Origin: Gonocerus acuteangulatus
Lineage: Eukaryota > Arthropoda > Insecta > Hemiptera > Coreidae
Direction of reading: 5' to 3'
Assembly (NCBI GenBank): GCA_946811695.1
Contig: OX328124.1
Location: forward strand, 28,291,448 to 28,355,447
Length of the DNA: 64,000 nt
Shown here: one piece after another, positions 41,023-53,711 of the stretch
Layout: each line of letters starts with the position of its first letter
Numbering within the stretch: the first letter of the stretch is position 1
The notes under the pieces: generated by a model
What the model saw: the letters and a program-made list of their open reading frames with translations, nothing else
Databases searched by the model: none
What the model was told of the DNA's origin: nothing
Translations under genes and position numbers: made by a program

Positions 41023-43385
41023 GTAATAAATATAACTTATCAATCAATGTTATTTGTTATATATTTCCTGAGGGCATTATCTTTTCCTATTTACTGATTC
41101 AATTTATCCAAATTAGAAAAAAACATTCCTTTTAATGCTCCTTTTGTTATTCATGGTTAAGTGTTGATTCCATATTCATTTGATATTCTACTTCATTTTA
41201 CTTTATTTTTAAAAAAATTCTATTAGAAAAATTATTTTTAAGATTAGATTCTTTTATGTAAGTCAGAAAATCTAGAACTAAGGTCAGCCCACTTGAAAAA
41301 GAGCTAATCTTCAAGCTAGAAGTATTTTGCTATTAAAAATCCTTTAAAAGCATTGAAAAATAAAGTCAAATGTTGAAAATGAATATTTGAAATTATAAAT
41401 AGCAAAAACCATTATGATATCAAAATTAAATTGAAAATATATCATTATTAAATATGATCATGTTTGTTTTGAACCAGGACAGTTCTTGTTTGAGTCGGAT
41501 TTGAGTAGAGCTTGACACTTTTGGCTTGTTAAATTAACAAGTTGGCAAATTGCAATCCCTAAACTCCTGCAAAATATTCATAACTTTTATTTAGAACTCA
41601 ACCACATTCCAATTTTCCTCACTGTCCGAGATATTAATCATATATTATACTAGCTGAATACCCCGTGCTTCGTCACGGCAGATAAGTAGTTATTTTATTG
41701 TGTTAAATAATGTACCATCAACATTAACGCTACTATATAATTTTTGAAACAGATAACCTGTTATCTATAAGTTACCCATAGGCATATATAAGGGGGGGCT
41801 GTGGGGTTGCATCCCCCCCCCCCAACATTTTGATTTCATTGGTAAAAATGTGTCATAAAACTCTTAAAAATAAATTAAATAAGATCACCTAGTTGAGAAA
41901 AAATATTCTTTTTGTTGGTGTAATAGTGTTTTAGTTAGCTAACTAAGTTCTAGATTGTTAGTATTTCATACACCGGGAATGCTCCCAGCCCCCCCTCCCC
42001 GAAATTATTTCCTATATATGCCCATGAGGTTACCAGTAACAGCAGTGTAACCAATACCGGTTAAATTTTGTTGTCAATAATAAATGTACGTTAAAATTTA
42101 AAAATGTATGATTCTCAGATGTCATTTTGAAACACCCATTATATTTGCAAGCATTACCAAGAAGTGTTCAGACTGGGAATGCTGATGGGTGAGGTGGCTG
42201 TGCAAGGGTTTGGGATATTATTACCTCGGATGTACCATCACCAGGTATAGCGTAAAATCTATGGGGGACAACTTGAAATGAACCACAATTAAAATGGTGA
42301 TTTTATCCCTCATAGCATAAACTCTTTGAGGGGTAGTTTATTTCTAGTGATTCAAGGACTGCCATCATAGTTGAAATTAACCAAAATTAAAAATAATACT
42401 ATGAAATAGATATAGTATGGTAACATCTGTTCTGTTATCGTCCTAGCAACGCATGCTGCCTGGCTCTCTTTAAAACTAAAACTGATTTATCGACCCCCTG
42501 CCAGAAAAAGAAAAAGTGGAATATATATATATCGGGTCATCTTTCACAAGAACTAATATATATACTGCCAACAAATTTGTTCTTTTCCACAAAACGTCCC
42601 ACTAAAAACAATTGGATGAGCTAGTTAAATAACTGAAATTATTAATATGCCCCTAAAGGTCGATTTAAAACTTTTATTTTTTCTTAAAAAAAGATATTTT
42701 TATTTCTAAAGAAAGTCATTTGCAATCAGAAATTTCTTTTTCTTTTTTTTTTGTTTCAGGCAAGGGATCTGTGTTAAATTTGGCTGGTGGTATTGAGATG
42801 GAAGCTCTAATAACTGAAGGAAAGAATATGGATGCAGGTGCTTCACATAATCACACACACACACATACATAAAAGGGGTACCCAAAAGTAATCAACATTT
42901 TGACTTTGGAATTCATTTTATTAGCCACAGACGTCCCACCACACACACAGCAGCACTTTCCTGATGGACAAAGTCTGTTTAGAGGGGTACTTAGATCAAT
43001 TTTTCATCTTCAGTCACAATTCCAAAAAATGGATCATTATTGAGCCTAGACAACAGCGTTGAGCAGAGCGTTCTCCGATGGTCCTTCTTGGCTTCCAAAG
43101 TCGTCACCATAAACTTCATTATTTTTTTGAGTCGCAGCTGACGCCTTAATTCCCGCATGATATTGAAAAAACATGCAGTTGGGAATACACTCTTCTGAAG
43201 GTACGAACTCCACCATACTCTATCAAGTCACTGAACAACTTAATACTAAATGAAATGTTGAACAAGGTGTTTGATCCACAGATAAATTTAAGGGTTTCAT
43301 TGTTCACTCCACAATGATTAGTGTAGTATTATGACCAAAATACATTTAACAAATTGTTGATTACTTTTGGGTACCCCTATTATAT

Positions 43386-43427
<42 letters not shown>

Positions 43428-46079
43428 GGCGCATCAACATAAATCTTGGCCATTAGCGCCAACGTCCAGGGTGCAGCCAGGAATTTTCTCAGCGAGCCCT
43501 GAGATGAGAAAATTTCTGGCGCCGGTGGGGATCGAACCCACCATCTCCCGCTTATGAATCTAGCCACTAGACCACAGGAGACCCCTATATAAATTATTAT
43601 TAACTAATAAGCGTTCTATACATGGGGGGAAATTAAAAAAAAAAAGATGATTACTACTTATTTAAATTATTATTGTAATATATATTATTATTTTGGAGGA
43701 GTTGTCCTCTGTTTCTTGGACTAAATTATTTCAGGAGACCTTGCCAACTGAATGAATTAAAGTTTTATCTTTTTCTACTTCATTACTGGAATTCATTTAA
43801 AAATCGTTTAACTATTCTTGCGGTATCTAGCAGTACTGCTTGATTGGCATTTTTAATCAATTCCTTCAAGATTTTTAAGTAATCAGTAATGATAATCATT
43901 GTTTTTGGCAAGATCCTTTTGGTTGAGGCAATAAGGCCTGTGACCCTTGCAAAATTTAGCGTATAAAAATCTCACATCCCTATGTGAAATTCCTAATAAC
44001 TTGTCTCTTGGCATACCCAATATTTTCTCCATTTGACTACTAAAATATCAATAATAAAAGCTTTTGGCGTTAATCGCCCAATTATTGATAATCTGTGCAT
44101 TTGTAATTGTCACTCTTTTCGAATGGCGATGGAATTCTATAAGCCTCCCCCACCCCCTTGCTCTGTTAGATTGCTTTGTTGCAGAGTTTACACATCAATT
44201 ATGGATTATTTACATATATGCAGAATTAAACAGTGAAATTCTGTACACTTTAATTTACTAAATTATGTATTTTGGCAATAAATATTTGATGCGTCTAGAA
44301 TCAAAACAAGACAAATCATTCAAACCAATTTGTCCAGAAACACCAAAAACAGAACAAGTTGTATGTTTAATTTTATACATGTGTATAATTTTATAAAGTT
44401 GTAAGTATCACAGAAGAATGTTTTTGAAGAATTTGAGAAGTTTATCTGTTATATTATCTATTTTGAAGGAATTTTTATTTTTAATGTGTCTTGCTTAGTT
44501 TTGAAATTTACTGATGTATGTCTCATTTTGAAACCAATTTTTCACATCAGCATTAAAAAACAGCATGATCTATTGAGTTTTGAAAATCCTTTTCTTTACC
44601 AGTATATAGAGGACATTTTGAACTTTTAAAGTCAACTGTTATCTCAAACTCGTAAAAATAGTGATGTGTCTTGTTTTGATTCTAGACACCTCATTTAGTA
44701 AGTAATATTTTTGGGAATTTTTAATTCTGCTACCATTGTTCAATATTTTTGAGGCTGCTAATTCCATAGTCATACTAAATTTTTAGTATAATCGGTTCTT
44801 CACTTTTAAAATTAATTTAACATGATGCACATTTAATTCAGTTTTATTAATTGTTTTAAATGTATTTAAAATTGTAAGTTTATAGATATCACGGTAATCC
44901 ATTCTAGCTTACAAATAATTTTAAGTTAATAGTTAAGGGTTTTTCTTTTTAATTTAAATTATTTTCTTTTTAATTGGTATGAAATCTACATTTCAAGTCA
45001 TGAGAATGTCACAAAAAAAGTCGCGAAATTGGCTTTCACAAAGGTTTATTTTAATGGGAAGTATGGCAATATTATTATAAATACTATTTTTGTTTTTGTT
45101 TTCAGGGAGTGTTACTCTTGTTAGAAATGTAGCTCATCCGATTTCACTCGCGAGGCTCGTAATGGAGAAAACACCTCATACAATTCTTGGAGGCGATGGT
45201 GTCGAAGAGTTCATCATCAAAATGGGGATTCCTCGAGTACCTGAGTATAATTTAATGACTGATGCTGCTATTAATGCACTTGAAGAATTTCAGAAACGAC
45301 AAGACAGTGGACCATCTGCCACTGAAATTGGCGAGTAAGTAAATCCTTTTGAGACATGAACTCAATAGTGCAAATCATTTTTATTTATTAAGCAATCAGG
45401 GATTAGTTGGGATTCTGCTAAGAAAATATCAATTATATTTTTGTAAAAAATCTGTATTAAGGACGTTTCGGCTGCACTTTGGACGCCTTCTTCAGTTAAA
45501 AAAAGATATACAACTTACAAGTAAAAAAACAGTGAGTACTGAGCGCAGTTTATACATCATGGCAATAAATTTTGAACCAATCTTATTTTTAAGCAATGAA
45601 CATTCGTAACGAAACGTCCTTAATACAGATTTTTTCCCAACTAATCCTTGATTGCTTATCACCTCGACGGCTAACTATCTAATCTTCATTTTTATTTATT
45701 GTTTGGCTGTCATTATAATAGCTTTAAGTCAATTATTAGCAACCCTTCATAAACGCTACCCTGGAGAGCAGAACGTGTCCTTCTGAGAAAATGACCATAT
45801 TATCCAGTGAAACAATTCAAAATTGATGTAAATGCACATAAAAACATACATTTATGAAGATACAAATTCCATAATACAGGAATATGGTATGTATTTGTAT
45901 GAAAGTAAGTTCATTAAAAAATCAATTATATTTTTTGGCATTGAAGTATATTAGACGACAAGTTATCTCCTGACTTGTAAATTAACAGCACTAAGCGTTT
46001 GGGTGCTGCTCGTTATTTTTAATTTTATTTCCAAAGCTTCTTAAGGGGGCTTCTTACTACTTTGTACTTTTATTTTTTA

Positions 46080-46129
<50 letters not shown>

Positions 46130-47549
46130 TAATGGGCTAAACTTTTTCCTTAACTTTTCAAAAATGATATCCAAGAGTGTTTATGTGAAGGCAATTTTTT
46201 CAAATGGCCAAAAAATATGATTTTCTGAGTGAAGTGCCGATGCTGAGTCAATGCGATGCTGATTTGAAGATAATTTTTTGAGTGAGCTTCGATTGGTCCC
46301 TTTTTAATTGTTAAGTTTTTTTTGGTCCTCCTTCAATACATTTCAAAATTAAAACCATTTTTTTAATCTTTATTACAAATAAGTATGAAAAAAAATTAAA
46401 TAGGAAAAAATGAGCATTTCAGAACATTAAACTTTAAAGTCGTTTTCCCAAATCTATGTTTTTCAAATCAAGCGATACTCTGGCGTCTTCAACTTTTGCC
46501 CGATCAACATCACGTTTTAACTGCAGGTTCATAATGATATTTGCTAGTAACGTATGTCGGAATTTTTCAATTAATTGAATTATTACGATTTTATGACCGA
46601 TTTTCAGCGGATTTTCTTATTAGAAAATGAATAATTGTTCACCATTTTGGAAAAAATTAATATTTCTTAAAAATCCTATGCCCTTTACTAGATTTAACCT
46701 TCTTCTTTCGAAATAATTTTAGTTTTTGGTTCTAGATTAAAAATTGCCACCTGCAGACTATCACCCGTGAAAAAAGAGGGTTTCCATTCCTTTGCACGGC
46801 ACATCTGCATCTAGGCCGTTAGCATTGGGCTATCTATATGTTTCCACCCTTTCTCTGGAATACACTTTTTTTTTTTTAATTATTGACTCATCTGTTAATG
46901 ACGAATATATATTTTTGTTTTTGTTTAACAAAACCAGCTATACCAGTATTTGAAAATAAGAAGTAAACGTAGGTATTTACCAGAAAACATTTTATTTTTT
47001 GATTGAGCAAGCTTGTTTAAACAAAATTATAAGAGGCTAACTTTATGCAAATATCAGTTGGTTTAATTTGATTCTAATTTGAGATAGAACTCTCTTAATG
47101 AAAAAAACACCAATACTTTTAACTAATTTAAAGACATTGTCACTATTTGTAGTAAAGTGCCGGGAGGCGTTGGTACTGTTGGTTGTGTGGCTGTTGATTC
47201 TTCTGGTCATGTGGCGTCTGGCACTTCAACAGGAGGTATTACTGGGAAGTACAAAGGAAGAATTGGTGACACACCACTACCAGGTAGGTATGTAGTTTGA
47301 GTCCTATTCTATTTTTTAATTTAGTAATATGAGATTAAACTTTTGTCTCATTCATAAATGGGACATTTGGCCATAAAACATGGTACCTAACATTTTTGGT
47401 GATATTTAGTTTTAGAGGGGTCTCCCGTGGTCTAGTGGCTAACGCCTTGGATTCATAAGCGGGAGATGGTGGGTTCGATCCCCACCTCCGTCAGGAATTT
47501 TCTCATCTCAGGGCTCGCTGGGAAAATTCCTCGCTGCACCCTAGATGTC

Positions 47550-47598
<49 letters not shown>

Positions 47599-50078
47599 AG
47601 ATTTAGATAAAATCTCATTTCTTTGAACTGATTTCATAGATTTTTGAAAAAAAAAAAAAAAATGTAGGAAAGTACTGTCCGGTGTACTGTTACTGCCATG
47701 GGTACGGAAAGAAGACCCAGTGAGGATACTTAAAGAACAAATATCTATATTTTGAATGTTTTCCCTTTTCATAGCATCCCTATGAAGAGTGCATTTATTT
47801 TGAATACTTGTGGCATGAATTCCTCCCCAACAAGCAACAAATGCTTAGGCGATGAAGGAAGAAAACAATAACTTTTAGTGGACCATGGATAACAAGTTTT
47901 CTGTTAGCCAAAACCCAACTATTCCTTGACTTCTTAACATAACTTTTTGTAATAAGGAAGATGGATTCCCGACCTGTGTTTCTCAATATGAATGAAAGGA
48001 AATGAGATCGTAATTAATTTTAAAAGAAGTACCATTTTATTTGTTATTTCAAAGGATTGAAAATGAGTGAGTAGAAGATTGGCATTGAAACCAGATAATG
48101 TAATTTCACCTCTTAAGTGTGAACGACTACATGTTTAGTTTTATCCCTAAAAACTGAATATAGTAGACAAGCCTTCTCGTAACATGAGACAAGATTTGGT
48201 GAATAACCTTTCTTGGATCATTAGCTATTCAAGTTTTTCTTAATTAGACTGAAGTTTATATTTGGTTATTTATTTACATTTTATTGTCCATTTTAATTAA
48301 CTCTGAATTTTAGGGGGTTATCTACTGGTCACCACCCTTTTCTAGCCAGGATAGGGTTGATGCTTTTTCTTATTTCCAAAAAAAAAATGGCACCACTCCT
48401 AGTGGAAATCCAACCCGAGATCCTTCGTACAGAGTGTTAAGTGCTCACGCTTTTTGTAGTTCTGATGGCTGTGAGTGTTAAGGTGTAAACATGCTATTTC
48501 AACTATCGTGGGTTCATTTCTCTCTTTGTGGATTTTATTTAAAAAAATTAAGGGCATTACCCTTATATCCTGAGGGGGAGAGGTTGTTAACTGGTAGATA
48601 ATGTTTCCCAAAAAATTGTCATGTATAAAGGGATGTTGATAAATTAAACAAATAAGAAGGCTTACATATTATGATTACACTGGTCTACAAAATTTAAATT
48701 TGTTGTGCTTTTCAATTGACTACTGTATTTTTTTACTGCTTTGAGGTTACTGAATCAGGGTGTCTACTGCATGAAAAAGTCACGAAAATCATGAAAATGT
48801 CACGAAATTAAAAATAGGGGACGGAAATCACGAAAAAGTCATGACTTTTGAATCCATGTCACGAAATTTCAGTTTTACCGGAGTCTAACATAATCTCAGG
48901 TCTTCTACGCATTCGTAATTGTTGACGTTTTCGTTTGGTGACTCAATTCTATCTGCCTCCCCACCCCCTTCCTCTGTTTGATTCCTTAGGTGCAGCATTT
49001 TTCACATAAATTATCCATTTGCTACATATATTTTTATTTCTCTTTATTCTTACTCAGAGTTGTTCATGCAGACTTTAATATTGAAATTATGTGCACTTTA
49101 ATTTACTAAATTATGTACATTGACAATAAATATGTAGTTTCTTTTTAAGTGAGATTATTTTATTTTTAATGGGCATAACATTTGCATTTAAAATCACAAA
49201 AATGTCATGAAAAAGTCATGAAATTGCCTTTCACAAAAGTAGTAGACACCCTGTGAATACGAAAACACGAATATATTGTTTCAATTAGCTCTTATTTTGA
49301 AAATATACCTAATATACAAACTTTGACTTTTAGTAACATGTTCAAGTTTAAAGCAATATATTAAAAAAAAAAAAAAAAACTATATTTTTTTTATTATTAT
49401 TTTTTACTTTTTATATAAAATTTGGAATTTTGAAATATTAACAAAATATTTAAACCTGTTTAATTAGGAGTTTCTCTTATTTTTCGTTTTTTTTTTCTAT
49501 TGTACTTACTTTCAGGAGTATCTCTCGTAAAATTACAGCAGTAGTCTGCTAACATTGACACATTCCATCGACCCTGAGGTCTCTTTTCCATTGTCGAGAT
49601 ATCTTGGTGGAATCATTTAACATGTTTGTCACGTACATCACCAAAGTTAGAAGGAAAAAAATCAAGATGAAAATGAATTTTTAGGGACATATTGCAACCA
49701 AACTGTTGATACATTTGACGGAGATTGTTCACAAGTTCGGCATAATTTTCATTTCTCTTATTGCCCAAAAAACCATGATCATCTGCTCTAGAAGATTCCC
49801 ATGCTTCTTTTTCAAAGCCCTGAAAAACCGAATCAAAGTTTTGGCCCTTAAGAATCTCTCTTATTTCGGGTAAGATAAAGATTCCTTCTTTTAGTTTGGC
49901 ACCACTTTTATGGGGTTTACTTCGCAGGTATTTGAATGCTGGTCTATCCTTGTTAAGAGCCTTCATAAAGTTTTTTATTAGGCCCAATTAAACATATAAA
50001 TGTGGTAGAAAAATAACATATCTGCGGGTAATCCTTAAGTATTTGGAGTTATCATCATTAATGTGATAAATCTATCAC

Positions 50079-50143
<65 letters not shown>

Positions 50144-51805
50144 GGTGCATCGACATCGGGGCCTTTAGTGCTGACTTTCCAATTTTTTTTGTTGTGTTTA
50201 ACGGTGTATCAACAATTGGGCTATTAACGGCAGGCTATCTACAGGTTACCACCCTTTTATAATGCCATCGCCACGTGGTCGTTAGCATTATAAAAGGGTG
50301 GCAAAAAAAAAAAAATATAAAAAAAAACTTTCCATATTATGTTAAATATGGCACAATTGAACAATAGGAGCTAACTATGAATTTTAATTTGTATATTTGG
50401 GCGAAATGCTGTCAATGTGGTGTGCTCATAAATAAATTATAATAAAGTCCGATTCGCAGGAACTGCGTCATCTTAGCGCGGTTCCGTTCTTATCTTTAGT
50501 GTTTATGTAGGCATAGAATAGAAACAGTTATTACTTTGTTTAGATCAATAGCGAAACACCTATCCAAATGAAATCTCAAACTAACCAGTCTTGAAAGGTC
50601 TTGATTTACAATCTTACCTGTATGGGTCAGCTATCCCATAAGTCGGGCAGAAAGGCCTCCGCACAGAGGCATTTGGAAAGCCTTGGGATCTCTCTCTTTG
50701 AACGCTACATTTTTAACAATAAATTGATCTTCTTATTTTACTTAATCTGTTTTATTGTCAAATACATTATCCGACTATAAGCAATTTAAAAATAACAAGG
50801 AATAAAATAGACAAAAAGAACCATTCGAATAAACGAAATCAATTACTTTAAAGGTTTAAGCACTTTTTTCTCCGATTGACATCGCCTAATTAAAACTTTC
50901 TTTAGAACCTTTTTTGTAGAGCATTTAGTAAGCTTTCGAATGGTAACCTTCTGCTTCCCAAGATTGTCAACGGTTTTCGAGATACTAACGAAAGTATACA
51001 AAGTTACCAGAACTTTTCTTGTCTGTTAATAAAATATTTTATTCTAACCCTTTCTTTACTCCAAACATAACCAAAATTTCAACATATTAGTGTTGATGAA
51101 ATTCGAACATGCAGAAAATGTTTCAACTGAATCCCATAATTCTAAGAACCAAAATCAAAGACAAAAAGAACAGTTCGAATAAGCGAAATCAATTACTTTA
51201 AAGGTTTAAGCACTTTTTTCTCCGATTGGCATCGCCTAATCAAAACTTTCATTAGAACCACTTTTGTAGAGCATTTAGTAAGCTTTCTAATGGTAACCTT
51301 ACGTTTCGCAAGATTCTCAACCTTTTTCGAAATATTAAGGAAAGTATACGAAGTTCCCAAAACTTTTCATGTCTGTTAATAAAATATTTTATTCTAACCC
51401 TTCCTTAACTCCAAACGTAACATAACTTTTAAAATATTAGTTTCAATGAAAGTAGAACATGCAGATAATGTTTCAACTGAATCCCGTGATTCTAAGTACC
51501 CAAACCAAAAACGGTATTCAAAAACTATTTTTCCAATTTTCTCGAAAACGGTTAAAGCTATCGCTTTGAAAATGGTTTCATTCGTTTTCCTAGCCCAAGA
51601 AGCCTATAAAAAGAGTACTTACAAGCTTATGAACTCAAAAACGTAAGCGTTACGATTTTTTCTGCGCGAATTTCGCCCCAAACGCCATCTTCCAGTGGGT
51701 GGATTTTGCTGGTTAACGAACTTGACCTTTCAAATTGGACGACTGATTTTTGTACCAAATTTCATCAAAATCGGACCATCAGGGAAGCCAGAAATGAGCG
51801 AACAG

Positions 51806-51848
<43 letters not shown>

Positions 51849-53663
51849 TATATATATATACAAATATATATATATATACAAATTTGAACCACCGTTATTT
51901 TCGGTCTCTAGGGGTTCTGAAACGCGAAATTTTCTTGTCGGCACTTCCGGATTGTTTCATTGTATCAACCTTATAAGCGGGGTTCCTCCCTATGGGGGAA
52001 GGAGGAACCGCGCTAAAAAAAAAAAAAAAAAATGGTATATTTATCTTCAGCGTGTGAAATACTATCAATATAGTATATTTTCATGTAAAAGGCAAATCTG
52101 ATGTAGACCAGTGTCACCAATGATCTCTTTACTAAAAATCTATTTTAAAATATAAAAATTTCATTGGGTTGTCATTTAATATTTAAGGTTGTGGCGGATA
52201 CAGCGATGATGAGATAGGAGCTGTCTCTACCACAGGACATGGAGAATCCATTCTGAAATATAATTTAGCCAATAGGATTTTGGTTTCTATGCAACAAGGT
52301 ATGCTATTTTATATTCATAGGAAAGATACTATGCTTGCATAGAAAAAAAATAGTGTGCTGTAACTGCAAATGAATACACTATAAATTATTTATTAGTTTA
52401 TTGCTTCCAATTTGTTTGATTCTCAAAAATGTTATTTTCTTTTATATGGAATTTTATTAGTTTATTTAATAAGTTATAATAAGAGTTTTGTAACTTCTTT
52501 GGGAATTTTAGCATGTTTCATTCGTACCTATTGGTGAAAATAATTCTGCTTATTGCATTGATGAGAAATGTTGACGTTTCATAATTCATAGGCCATAAAA
52601 AAACTGACCATTCTATTATATATATACAGGGTGTCCCGAATTTAAATGGCAATACTTCAGGAGCATTTAGGGGACCTTAAAGCTAAGACAAAAAGGCCTT
52701 TGTTTGTTTCTGGTTCATTTTGGAGAAGATCGCAAAACAAGAAACAAACAAGTTTTCATTTTTGTACTTACTTATTTGAACTTTCAATGGAAAAAAAAAT
52801 TGTCATTGTGAATTCTTTCAAGAAACCAATTGCTAAATTTCAATCTCTTGATACTGATATAGTTTTCGTGTAAGGTTTCTGGAACGGTAATGCTTTAGGA
52901 GCGGTGCGAGAGTAAAAGAAGAGTTATGCTGATTCGCAAATAGAAGAGTGCCTAATCCACGGGTCTTTTGTTAACTTCTAATAGACTACGAGGGTCTGGG
53001 TCATTTCATTTATTTACATTTTTTTTTTTTATGTTATCATCTATTTAATTTTATTCAACGTGTTTCTGACCTTTCAAATTAATTCTTTTTTGAGGGATTT
53101 TTGCGGCGTAGGTCTAAAAAAATAGTACTTCCACTTTTATAGCTAATATGTTATTCAAGTTAAGTTGTAAAATTTACATCTAAAATGTTTTTAGATGTAC
53201 ATTTTAGAGTAGAATCTATTGAATTTAGTTATTGCTTAAAATGTTGCCTTCTCGCAGAAACGCGAGCATTACATTAAATAGATGATAACATTTAAGAAAA
53301 TGTATATAAATAAAATGACCCAGTCTCTCTTTGTCTATTAAAAGTTAAGAAAAATACTCGTCGATTAGGCACTCTTCTATTTACGAATCGGCACGCATAC
53401 TCTTGCACCGCTTCTCAAACGGTGCTGCGGATCAAAAGATGTCTCGGAATAAATTAGTCTTAAAATTAAATTTTCTATCAGAATTCTTCATAAAAAATAC
53501 CTGCCGCCATTGGAAAATCAAGAGTTAGATGCGCTGGAGAATATTACAAAGTCAACTAAACCTTCAAAAGTAACCTCATGCAACATAACTATGACCTACC
53601 AAGTTTCATTTCGAAATTCCAACAACTCTAGGAGGAAAAGGGGGTGGACACATATACTGGGAG

Positions 53664-53711
<48 letters not shown>

